Shown here in pieces: positions 40,969-48,667 of a DNA stretch of 64,000 nucleotides. Within the stretch, counting starts at the first letter, position 1. Every line of letters begins with the position of its first letter. Source of the DNA: Amycolatopsis nivea (GTDB lineage: Bacteria > Actinomycetota > Actinomycetes > Mycobacteriales > Pseudonocardiaceae); assembly GCF_004522235.1 (NCBI RefSeq), contig NZ_SDLT01000012.1:1-64000 (forward strand), given 5' to 3'. A program made the translations under genes and the position numbers. Under the pieces are notes generated by a model, which was given only the letters and a program-made list of their open reading frames with translations, was not told where the DNA came from and did not search any database.

Positions 40969-42281
40969 GCGTGCTCCTGAGCCGGGCTGGTCGCTGGGCG
41001 GATGTTGGGCGCTGGGGAAAGGCCGATGCGCGCGGCGTCGCGTTGCGGCCGGATGGCGAAAGCGGCGTAAGCGCCAGTCAGCACCATGATGGCGGCTCCG
41101 ACGGCGAAAGCGGCCGGATAGCCGTAGTGGTCGATGAGGCTGCCGGTGACCGCGGGCGCGATGATCCCGGGCAGCGTGCTGATCGCGACAGCCAGCCCGA
41201 AAACCGTGCCCCGCTGCCGGACGGGTACGAGTTCGCCTGCCGTCAGGTACCCAAGCGGATAGGCGAGGCTGCCCGCCGCGAACGCGATCATGATCAGCAC
41301 GACGCGCAGGCCGTCCGACGTCGTGAGCGGGAACAACGCCATACAGACGCCGGCGAGCGCGACCGCGATCCCTTGCGTGGCACCGCGGGCCCACCGGCTC
41401 GAGACCCCGCGCCGGACGAGCCGGCCGGTCGCGGGGACGACGGTGAGGATGAGCACGATGCTCAGCGCGGCGTGCAGGCTGATCACCGTCGCCGAGGTCT
41501 TCGGGCCGAATCCGGCTTCGGTTTGCAGGTACGCGGGCAGCCAGGACGAGCCGAGCGCCAGCGACCAGTAAGCGCCGAAAGCACTGGCGAACCCGCCGAA
41601 AACCGTGCCGTTGAGCAGTAATTTGCGGTACGGGACACGTGCTGGTTCGGTGTTCGTGGCAGCCGCCGTCGGTGCCGCGTAGGGCCCGTCGTGCCCGACC
41701 GGCAGCCACACGAGTGCCCAAAGTCCGGCGACCACCGCGAGGACGACGAACGCGGCCCGCCATCCGTAATCGGTGATGATCCAGGTGAGCAGCGGCGCGG
41801 CGACGAAGATGCCGGCCGAGCCGCCGGTGAGCTGCAACGCGGTGGGCAAACTGCGGCGCTCGTCGGGAAACCATTTGTACAGCGCGTGCATGCTCATTCC
41901 GGACGCCGGGCCTTCGGCGGCGCCGAGCAGGACGCGGCTGGCGAACAGCGTCGGCACCGCGGCGAACGCGAGCACCGGCACCTGCGCGACGGCCCAGCAC
42001 ACCGCCAGCGCGAACAGGATCCAGCGGCTGGCGACCTTCGCGGACAGCAGTCCGGCGGCGAGACTGGTGATGCTGAACAGCAGGTAGAAACTGCTCGCCA
42101 GCAGGCCGTAGGTGCTGTTGGACAGGTGCAATTCGCGCATGATCGGCACCGCGGCGAGCCCGAGCACCGCCTTGTCCGCGAAGTTGATGACCATGAAGAC
42201 CGCGATGAGCGCGGTGACCGCCCAGGCCCGGCGGCGGATCGACCGAGGCGCGTCCGGGGACGGCGGCGCTGCGAAAGGCAT
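40965..42281 (-). CDS. MFS transporter, anion:cation symporter type, with a TTA codon
   Basis: A 438-residue MFS protein with twelve helices. It resembles the ACS group that takes up organic acids (NFADKAVLGLAAVPIMRELHLS at helix 1, and SRVLLGAAEGPASGMSMHALYKWFPDERR around helices 4-5). It contains a rare TTA leucine codon at 41619-41621 in the central loop (RKLLLNG). In related actinomycetes TTA codons depend on the bldA tRNA and link expression to development. ATG 42281 follows GGAG. It is 20 bases after the CoA-transferase gene and overlaps the amidase gene. Confidence 0.9.
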   Translation of the reverse strand: MPFAAPPSPDAPRSIRRRAWAVTALIAVFMVINFADKAVLGLAAVPIMRELHLSNSTYGLLASSFYLLFSITSLAAGLLSAKVASRWILFALAVCWAVAQVPVLAFAAVPTLFASRVLLGAAEGPASGMSMHALYKWFPDERRSLPTALQLTGGSAGIFVAAPLLTWIITDYGWRAAFVVLAVVAGLWALVWLPVGHDGPYAAPTAAATNTEPARVPYRKLLLNGTVFGGFASAFGAYWSLALGSSWLPAYLQTEAGFGPKTSATVISLHAALSIVLILTVVPATGRLVRRGVSSRWARGATQGIAVALAGVCMALFPLTTSDGLRVVLIMIAFAAGSLAYPLGYLTAGELVPVRQRGTVFGLAVAISTLPGIIAPAVTGSLIDHYGYPAAFAVGAAIMVLTGAYAAFAIRPQRDAARIGLSPAPNIRPATSPAQEHA

Positions 42282-42301
42282 GATCGGCTCCTTTGCCGGA
42301 A

Positions 42302-43501
42302 TCAGATGACGCCGTCGCGGCGGAGGGTCGCGAGGTCGTCGTCGCGCAGGTCGAGCAGCTGGCGGAGAACGTCGTCGGTGTGCGCGCCGAGGCTGGGCCC
42401 GAGTGAGTTGATGCGTCCCGGGGTGGCGCTGAGCCGGGGGATCGGCGCGGCCATGGAAACGGTGCCGTGCTCCGGGTCCTCGACGTCGACGATGGTGCCG
42501 CGCTCGCGGTAGTGGACGTCCTCGGCGATGTCGGCGATCGTCATGATCGGCGAGGACGGGATGCCCGCGTCGTTGAACACCCGTGTCGCCTCGTCCGCCG
42601 GCTGCTCGGCGACCCAGCCGGCGATGATCGCGTACAGCTCGTCGGCGTGCTCGGTGCGAGCGACGCGGGTGGCGAACCGCGGATCGGCGGCGAGTTCCGG
42701 CCGGCCGATCACCGCGGCGAGCCGGCGGAACAACGGGTCGGTGCCGGCGTGGACGGAAATCCGCCGTCCGTCGGCGGTGTCGAAATCGCTGGCGGGCACC
42801 ACGTGCGGATTGCGGTTGCCCATGCGGCGGCGCACCCGGCCGTTCGCCGAGAAGTCGAGCAGCGCGTCCTCGACCGCGCGGAACCCGGCCTCGTACAGGC
42901 CCAGATCCACGACCTGGCCGTTGCCTCCGTTGACGTCCCGCTCGTACAAGGCGACCATCGCCGCGAAAGCGGAAAGGTACGCGCCCATGTAGTCGATCAC
43001 CGCGTAGCCGGACCGGACCGGAGCCCGCCCGGGTTCGCCGCTGACGTCGGTCAACCCGGCGAAGGCGCTGGCGATCCGGTCGAACGCGCCCCGGTCGCGG
43101 TAGGGGCCGGACAAGCCGTAGCCGGTCAGGTACACCAGCACCGCGCGGGGATTGAGCGCCTGCAGCGTTTCAGGGTCGAGGCCCCACTTCTCGAGCGTCG
43201 GCGGGCGGTAATTGGTGATCACGACGTCGAAGTGCGGCACCATCCGGCGCACGAGGTCCTGTCCGGCGGGCTGGCGCAGATCCACCGTGACCGACTTCTT
43301 GTTGCGGCCCTCCTGCAGCCACTGCAACGACCGGCCGCCCCGCTCGGCGGCCCGGCCGCGAGTGAAATCGCCGCGGCCCGGTTCCTCCACCTTCACCACC
43401 TCGGCGCCGAAATCGCCGAGGAACGTGGCCGTCACCGGCGCGGCCAGCACCGTCGCCACGTCCAGCACCCGCACGCCCCGCAACGGCAGTTCTGCTTCCA
43501 C
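42302..43501 (-). CDS. CaiB/BaiF family III CoA-transferase
   Basis: A 399-residue CoA-transferase. The N terminus LRGVRVLDVATVLAAPVTATFLGDFGAEVVKVE is typical, followed by NKKSVTVDL and RGAFDRIASAFAGLTDVSG, where the catalytic Asp is expected. GTG 43501 is preferred since GGGAG lies five bases before it. A GTG one codon upstream is too close to that site. It is the first gene of the minus-strand operon and is divergent from a TetR gene. Its acyl acceptor may be the acid released or imported by the neighbouring amidase and MFS proteins. Confidence 0.88.
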   Translation of the reverse strand: MEAELPLRGVRVLDVATVLAAPVTATFLGDFGAEVVKVEEPGRGDFTRGRAAERGGRSLQWLQEGRNKKSVTVDLRQPAGQDLVRRMVPHFDVVITNYRPPTLEKWGLDPETLQALNPRAVLVYLTGYGLSGPYRDRGAFDRIASAFAGLTDVSGEPGRAPVRSGYAVIDYMGAYLSAFAAMVALYERDVNGGNGQVVDLGLYEAGFRAVEDALLDFSANGRVRRRMGNRNPHVVPASDFDTADGRRISVHAGTDPLFRRLAAVIGRPELAADPRFATRVARTEHADELYAIIAGWVAEQPADEATRVFNDAGIPSSPIMTIADIAEDVHYRERGTIVDVEDPEHGTVSMAAPIPRLSATPGRINSLGPSLGAHTDDVLRQLLDLRDDDLATLRRDGVI

Positions 43502-43510
43502 CACAACTCC

Positions 43511-43545
43511 CAACGAAGTGTTATTAACGAAACGTTGGTAACGAA
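43511..43545. promoter_or_regulatory. Three AACGAA repeats at 14-base period (TetR/CoA-transferase gap)
   Basis: (C/T)AACGAA occurs at 43511, 43525 and 43539, exactly 14 bases apart. The middle copy is part of the perfect inverted repeat AACG-AAA-CGTT (43526-43536). The sites lie in the 105-base gap between divergent starts and are likely bound by the TetR protein. Confidence 0.5.
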
Positions 43546-43606
43546 CCGTATAGAGTGGCCCGAGGCACAACAAGGCGTACTGACGAGTAACTTACGAGGG
43601 GACGGC

Positions 43607-44224
43607 GTGACCGAGCAGCCGAGCACCGCACCAGCCCGACGCCGGCGGCGCAGCCGCGAGGAGACCAAGGCCGATCTGCTCGCCGCCGCCCTGCGACTCC
43701 TTCGCCGCGACGGCGTGCTCGCGGGAATCAACCTCCGCGAGGTCGCCAAGGAGGCGGGCGTCAACCACGGGCAGATCTACGTGTACTTCGGCAGCCGCCA
43801 GGCACTGTTGCGCGCGGCGATCGCCCAGATGCTCGAACAAGACCGCCTTGACCCGAGCACACACTGGGAACAGCCCTTCGCTGAACGACGGCGAGCGATG
43901 TGGCACTGGGCGCTCCGGCAGCCGGACCTGGTCAAACTCGAAGCGCTGCTCGCCCTCGACGAGGACCCCGAACTCACCCCGTTCCCGGCGCTGGACCTCA
44001 CCCGCCGCGCCCTGGAACGAGACAAGAGCGACGGCAGCCTCCCCGCCGACGCCGACGGAGAAGTCATGCACGCCATGACTGCCGCCGCCTACTTCGGCTA
44101 CTGCATCTTCCGCACGGCGTTCGCCCGGGACCTCGATGTGCCGCCGGAGGAACTCGACGCCCGGGCAGCCCGGGTCTACGACCAGATGGTGTCGGCGCTG
44201 GCCGCTCAGAAACCGGAGGGGTGA
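43607..44224 (+). CDS. TetR family regulator
   Basis: A 205-residue TetR protein with HTH at about residues 20-65 (LREVAKEAGVNHGQIYVYFGSRQALLRAAI). The C-terminal domain is helical and contains a WEQPFAERRRAMWHWALR segment. GTG 43607 follows GAGGGG. A TATAGA box lies at 43549-43554. It is divergent from the CoA-transferase/MFS/amidase operon and most likely represses it. Its 3' end overlaps the convergent DUF3885 gene by 19 bases. Confidence 0.9.
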   Translation: MTEQPSTAPARRRRRSREETKADLLAAALRLLRRDGVLAGINLREVAKEAGVNHGQIYVYFGSRQALLRAAIAQMLEQDRLDPSTHWEQPFAERRRAMWHWALRQPDLVKLEALLALDEDPELTPFPALDLTRRALERDKSDGSLPADADGEVMHAMTAAAYFGYCIFRTAFARDLDVPPEELDARAARVYDQMVSALAAQKPEG

Positions 44225-44781
44225 GCGGAAAGCCAGTCGGCGTGGCGACGTTTCAGTTCGTCGCGTTCGCCGGTCGTGGGCAGCAGGATGTCGGCACCTC
44301 CGTCGTACGGATGGTGCACGCGGTCAAACGACAGGCTGGCGATCATCACGTGGGCGGCGACCTCGTCGGCAACGGCGCGGAGCAGGAGGTCCACCAGCCC
44401 CGTACGCCAACGTCGGCGGCCCGCGTAAAGATGGGTGTAGACGATGAATTCCGGGTCGGTTTCACCCTCGTTCGCGCGCACAGTCGTCCAATGCTGGGCA
44501 CCCGGATTCCAGAGCGCGTGTCGCTCGGACAACTCCGGGGGCTCGGACGTCCCTGACCAGTCAGCGGTGACGATCCAGACCTCCTGCCCGCCGAACAATT
44601 CGTCCAGAACCGTGTTGTAGCGGCCGAGCACGATTGCGTACTCGGCGTCGGTGCCGGGATAGCGCTGGGATTCAGGCAGGCTGTGGAAACGCACCCATCG
44701 GTCGGGGTAGGCGTGCTTCAGGCCGTCGGGCAGCGGACGGCACTGGGGCCACTGCTCCCGCCACAACGCGGACAGCTTCAC
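44206..44781 (-). CDS. DUF3885 domain protein
   Basis: A 191-residue protein matching the DUF3885 pattern, chiefly DRWVRFHSLPESQRYP, then EYAIVLGRYNTVLDELFG and a C-terminal YTHLYAGRRRWRTGLVDLLLRAVADEVA region. The function of this family is not known to me. Some members sit next to immunity genes. The GTG at 44781 overlaps the DUF4291 stop (GTGA), so both are made from one message. Its end overlaps the convergent TetR gene by 19 bases. No signal or membrane segment is seen. Confidence 0.75.
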   Translation of the reverse strand: MKLSALWREQWPQCRPLPDGLKHAYPDRWVRFHSLPESQRYPGTDAEYAIVLGRYNTVLDELFGGQEVWIVTADWSGTSEPPELSERHALWNPGAQHWTTVRANEGETDPEFIVYTHLYAGRRRWRTGLVDLLLRAVADEVAAHVMIASLSFDRVHHPYDGGADILLPTTGERDELKRRHADWLSAHPSGF

Positions 44782-45446
44782 GCGGGCTCGTCGACTTGAG
44801 GCTCGCTGGCCCCGATCAGGCCGAGAATCGGCGCGGGCACGGGATAAACCCGCTCGACCGGCAGTTCCTCCCGCGCAGCATCGAGACGGCCATCGCTGAC
44901 CTGGCGGTGGACCCGCTCCGCGAACGGGGTGATGTCCGTGATCTTGGTGATCCACTGGTCGAGATAGCGGTCGACAGCCTCGCCGGACAGCCCGATCTGG
45001 ATTGCGCGCCGGTTGAGCGGAGCGAGTGTCACCGATCGGTCCGGATCCCACTGAATCCGCACCGGACTGGCGTTTTTGCGCTCAGCCCACTGCTGCTGGC
45101 TCGCGTAGGTCCCGGATTCGTAGCTGCTCAGGGCAGCGTGCGCGAGCGCCCATTCGAAGCCGTCCCGGGTGAGCTGGATTTCCAGGATCCGTTCCTGCCC
45201 CGGTTTGGCCGCCCACCCGGCCCGGTACATCATCCACAGGAACGAAGGTTTGATCCAGGTCATCCGCTCGCGCTTGAACGGCGCCACGAACGTCTGCGCT
45301 TCGACTGCCGCGTCGGCGATTTGCGGTGAGTACGCCTGATAGACGGTGATGGTGTGGTCAGTGAAACTGGCCTGCACGTCACGGCGAGGCATGCTTGGCG
45401 CGTCAGGTTTCGTGGGTGAGCGGTCGGGGATGAGCTGGCCGGGCAC
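44778..45446 (-). CDS. DUF4291 domain protein
   Basis: A 222-residue protein with the strong DUF4291 signature ERMTWIKPSFLWMMYRAGWA and following EILEIQLTRDGFEWALAHA. It also has DRSVTLAPLNRRAIQIGLSGEAVDRY. The chemistry of the family is unknown to me. GTG 45446 is chosen since GGAGG lies seven bases upstream. An internal ATG at 45392 is less likely. It is co-translated with DUF3885 and divergent from a DUF6218-like/exonuclease pair across a 144-base gap. Confidence 0.82.
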   Translation of the reverse strand: MPGQLIPDRSPTKPDAPSMPRRDVQASFTDHTITVYQAYSPQIADAAVEAQTFVAPFKRERMTWIKPSFLWMMYRAGWAAKPGQERILEIQLTRDGFEWALAHAALSSYESGTYASQQQWAERKNASPVRIQWDPDRSVTLAPLNRRAIQIGLSGEAVDRYLDQWITKITDITPFAERVHRQVSDGRLDAAREELPVERVYPVPAPILGLIGASEPQVDEPA

Positions 45447-45590
45447 GTGCTTGCCTCCGTGGTCGTCAAGTGAGGCTGATTGTGCCTGCTCGCAACGATT
45501 GTGTCGCTTGCATTTCGACTCTCGCGCGAACTCCTCCGTGTAACGGATTCGCCGCAGCGACGACCTGTTGTTGTCGGAAGAGGAGGTTCG

Positions 45591-46298
45591 ATGACGGACG
45601 CGGTGACTGACGAAGTCGCGGCGAGTGATGCTGCGACGTTCCAAGTTCCCGGAACTGCGGTGCTCGCGATTGGCGAGGGAGACAACGGCGTGGAGTCGCT
45701 CGCCGTGTGGCACGTCAGCGCGGTGGGTGCGCTGACGGGAGCCTGGGTCTCGCCGGTCTCGGAGGTGTTCGGTGCTCGCTCGGCGGCACGGCGCGTTCTG
45801 TCGTTCCTCGAACGCCGCGCTGTCGCCGACGTGTATCCGGAGACAGTGCCGGGCTGGTTGGAGCAGTTGACCGCGGCGGCGGATCTTCCGGAGCGGAACG
45901 GCTGGTGGAAACGCCAGGAATTCTCGCCGGTCGAAGCGTTCGGGGAGATCGTCGAGCGTCGGCGGAGGTACGCGGGCACCGTCGAAGAGGAACGCGCGCG
46001 GAACAAGGCGATTACCGATCTGGAGTGGGTGCACGAACTGTCGGACGGCGTTGAGGTCGGCAGCTTCGAGGAGCTGCGGCGGATTGCCGGGGTGCGCACC
46101 GCTGAGGGGAACCCTGTCGTGTCGGAGGCGCTGACGATCGCGCGGACGTTGAGGTGGGTGGCGTCGGTGTGGGCTGAGACTGAGAAGGCGAAGAACCGCC
46201 GTCGTTATGTGCGGGAGGTGCACGGCGAGGTGGAACCCTTGCCGCCGAGCTGGCTGAGCGCGGTGCAGGTCGCGAGTGCGACGAGGCTGCCGCTGTGA
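45591..46298 (+). CDS. DUF6218-like protein, possible dead exonuclease partner
   Basis: A 235-residue protein I place tentatively in DUF6218. Its first 45 residues line up with the start of the exonuclease encoded next: AVLAIGEGDNG against AVIDTETTG, then LAVWHVSAVGALTGAWVSP against IAVVHVSPDGTITGEWSTL. The catalytic Asp and Glu of the DEDD motif are replaced (IGEGDNG). The remainder is helical and charged (FGEIVERRRRYAGTVEEERARNKAI). ATG 45591 follows AGGAGG. Its stop overlaps the GTG of the exonuclease gene, so the two are made together. A regulatory or scaffold role for a catalytically dead relative is inferred. Confidence 0.6.
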   Translation: MTDAVTDEVAASDAATFQVPGTAVLAIGEGDNGVESLAVWHVSAVGALTGAWVSPVSEVFGARSAARRVLSFLERRAVADVYPETVPGWLEQLTAAADLPERNGWWKRQEFSPVEAFGEIVERRRRYAGTVEEERARNKAITDLEWVHELSDGVEVGSFEELRRIAGVRTAEGNPVVSEALTIARTLRWVASVWAETEKAKNRRRYVREVHGEVEPLPPSWLSAVQVASATRLPL

Positions 46299-47584
46299 AG
46301 GCCGTGCACGGTTACGCCGTCATCGACACCGAGACCACCGGAATCCTCACCGGCGGATGGCAGCACCGGATCGCGGAGATCGCCGTCGTCCACGTCAGCC
46401 CGGACGGCACGATCACCGGCGAATGGTCGACCTTGGTCAATCCGGAGCGTGATCTGGGCCCGCAGAACGTGCATGGCATCCGCGCCGTCGACGCGCGGCG
46501 CGCCCCGTTGTTCGGCGAGGTGGCCGGCGATCTCGTGGCGCGGTTGCGCGGACGAGTCGCCGTCGCGCACAACTGGTCGTTCGACGCCAGGCACCTTCGG
46601 TCCGAGTTCGAACGCCTCGGCATCGAGACGCCGTTCGAATCCTCGTCGGGCCTGTGCACAATGCGCGCGGCCGGCCGGATCTGCCTGGGTTCTCGGCGCT
46701 CTCTGGCCGACTGCTGCGCGGCGGCAGGCGTGCCCGAACGTTCCTGGCACAGCGCGCGTGACGACGCACTGGCAGCGGCCGAACTGCTGGGGTACTTCAT
46801 CCGCTGTGCGCCGGACGCGGTGACGCTCACCGAAGCGCAGGTGGGCGCCGCGTTCTGGGACTGGCCGCGGATTCCGGTTGGCACCGCGGCTGCGGTGAGG
46901 CGCAGCGAACCAGGACACGTGGAACCGCATTTTCTCGCACGGCTGGTAGAGCGGATGCCGCGCGACGAGGAACCTGTCGCCGACGCGTATCTGGCCATGC
47001 TCGATGCGGCGCTGCTCGACCGGGACATCTCCTCGACAGAGGGGGACATGCTCGTCGACCTCGCGCACGATCTCGGCCTGGGCCGCAACGAATTGGTCGC
47101 ACTGCATTTGAGCTATATGCGCGATCTTGCCCGGGAAGCATGGGCCGACGAGGTGGTCACCGACGAGGAGCGACACGACCTGCTCACCGTCGCGACGCTT
47201 CTCGCGCTCGATCACGTGGTGGTGGACCAAATCCTGGACGAGGAACGCGCTGCGGCCTCTTCCGCCGCGCCCTCCGGCGGCAGACTCGGCGGGCTGGCGC
47301 TGAGACCAGGAGACAAGGTGGTGTTGACCGGGAGCATGGCGCGGGGTCGCGAAGAGATCATCGCGCAGGCGGCAGCCGCAGGCGTGAGAGTAATCGGGAG
47401 CGTCAGCCGGCAGACTCGCGTCGTGGTGGCGGCAGACCCTGACTCGCTGTCGGGCAAGGCGCGCAAGGCGCGTGAACTCGGCGTTCCGGTGGTGTCGGAA
47501 GAGGCGTTCCTGACAGTCCTCGACCGGTTGGCGGAGCCGGTTTCAGCACCGGTCGTGAGGATTGACGATCTGCTCGATCACTGA
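46295..47584 (+). CDS. DEDDh 3'-5' exonuclease with TerB-like and BRCT domains
   Basis: A 429-residue nuclease. Residues 5-165 form a DnaQ-like DEDDh exonuclease: Asp/Glu in VIDTETTG, NVHGI, Asp in AHNWSFDARHL, and HSARDD near 150-155. A central helical segment (VADAYLAMLDAALLDRDISSTEGDMLVDLA) resembles TerB. The C-terminal 85 residues are a BRCT domain (LRPGDKVVLTGSMARGREEIIAQAAAAGVRVIGSVSRQTRVVVA) of the type found in DNA ligase and RFC1. It probably trims or proofreads DNA ends, directed by the BRCT part. GTG 46295 overlaps the previous gene. It is not the DNA polymerase III epsilon subunit, since no clamp-binding motif is seen. Confidence 0.85.
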   Translation: MKAVHGYAVIDTETTGILTGGWQHRIAEIAVVHVSPDGTITGEWSTLVNPERDLGPQNVHGIRAVDARRAPLFGEVAGDLVARLRGRVAVAHNWSFDARHLRSEFERLGIETPFESSSGLCTMRAAGRICLGSRRSLADCCAAAGVPERSWHSARDDALAAAELLGYFIRCAPDAVTLTEAQVGAAFWDWPRIPVGTAAAVRRSEPGHVEPHFLARLVERMPRDEEPVADAYLAMLDAALLDRDISSTEGDMLVDLAHDLGLGRNELVALHLSYMRDLAREAWADEVVTDEERHDLLTVATLLALDHVVVDQILDEERAAASSAAPSGGRLGGLALRPGDKVVLTGSMARGREEIIAQAAAAGVRVIGSVSRQTRVVVAADPDSLSGKARKARELGVPVVSEEAFLTVLDRLAEPVSAPVVRIDDLLDH

Positions 47585-47593
47585 GGCGGAGGT

Positions 47594-47620
47594 CTTGCGC
47601 CCAGGAGACCCGGGCGCAAG
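47594..47620. terminator. Hairpin between exonuclease and cyclodeaminase genes
   Basis: Nine-base stem CTTGCGCCC (47594-47602) and GGGCGCAAG (47612-47620) with a nine-base loop, ten bases after the exonuclease stop and between convergent genes. No T tract. Confidence 0.55.
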
Positions 47621-47679
47621 CTGCGTTCCGCCCGAGGATCATCGTTGTGGACAGCGAAGTTTGTTGCCGCACTGCGCCG

Positions 47680-48660
47680 TCATCGGTCCAGTGCGATTTC
47701 GACGCCGAGCCCTTTGCTTACGACGCGCCGCAATACCAACGCCGCCGTAGCGATGTCCTGGACCGCCACCCCTACCGAGTTGAACAGGGTGATCTCACTT
47801 TCCCTAGTGCGCCCAGGACAGACTCCCGCCAGCACTTCTCCTAGTTCAGTTGTCAGGTGCTCCTTGCTGATGACGCCCTCGTGCAGCGCGGTGAGCGTGG
47901 CACCCGACTCGGTCAACGCGGTATGCCTGCTGTCCACGACGACGCGGGCGCGCCGCAGGCATTCCGCGTCGATTTCGCGGTGGCGGGGGCGGGGCGGCGC
48001 GCCGACCACGTTCAGATGCTGGCCCGCGCGCAGCCAGGTTCCGTGCACGATCGGGTCCACTGACGGGGTGAGCGTGCACACCACGTCGGCGGCCTGGACT
48101 GCTTCGGCAGGGGTGTCCGCCACGCGGATTTCGCACCCGGAATCGGCTGTCTCGTCCCGGAACGCCTGTGCGGTCGCGGGATTGCGGCTCCAGACCACCA
48201 CTGTCCTGATCGGACGGACGCAGGAAATGGCCGCCAGGTGCGCTCGCGCCAGTGCACCGGCCCCGATCAAGCCCAGCACTGAGCTGTCCGGATTGGACAG
48301 TGCTCTGGTCGCTACCGCTGAAGCCGCCGCAGTGCGGTAGCGGGTGATGACCGCACCGTCCAGCAGAGCTTCGGCGCGGCCGGTCGCGCTGTCGAGCAGG
48401 GTGATCGTCGACTGCTGGCGCGGCCTGCCTGCCGCCGGATTTCCCGGCAGGTCGGCCAGCAGCTTGACGCCCCCGGCACCGTCCACTGTGGCCGTCATCG
48501 GGACGAGAAGCCCGTCGTTGCCGGGGATCGGCGCGCACGAGCGGCCGGGCTGGGTGGCTCCGCCGAGCACGAGCTGGCGGTGCGCGTCCTCGACGGCGTC
48601 GATCACCTCGCGCAGGTCAAGCACTGCCTCGACATCCGAACGCGTCACGATGCGAACCAT
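47680..48660 (-). CDS. Ornithine cyclodeaminase/mu-crystallin family protein
   Basis: A 326-residue NAD(P)-dependent enzyme of the OCD family, which includes ornithine and lysine cyclodeaminase, alanine dehydrogenases and ketimine reductases. Visible parts are the catalytic-domain start MVRIVTRSDVEAVLDLREVIDAVEDAH, the Rossmann motif VLGLIGAGALARAHLAA, and GTWLRAGQHLNVVGAPPRP. It lies seven bases after the symporter gene in a DUF3311-symporter-OCD operon. Conversion of an imported amino acid or imine is likely. The exact substrate is open. Confidence 0.85.
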   Translation of the reverse strand: MVRIVTRSDVEAVLDLREVIDAVEDAHRQLVLGGATQPGRSCAPIPGNDGLLVPMTATVDGAGGVKLLADLPGNPAAGRPRQQSTITLLDSATGRAEALLDGAVITRYRTAAASAVATRALSNPDSSVLGLIGAGALARAHLAAISCVRPIRTVVVWSRNPATAQAFRDETADSGCEIRVADTPAEAVQAADVVCTLTPSVDPIVHGTWLRAGQHLNVVGAPPRPRHREIDAECLRRARVVVDSRHTALTESGATLTALHEGVISKEHLTTELGEVLAGVCPGRTRESEITLFNSVGVAVQDIATAALVLRRVVSKGLGVEIALDR

Positions 48661-48667
48661 GTCTGCC

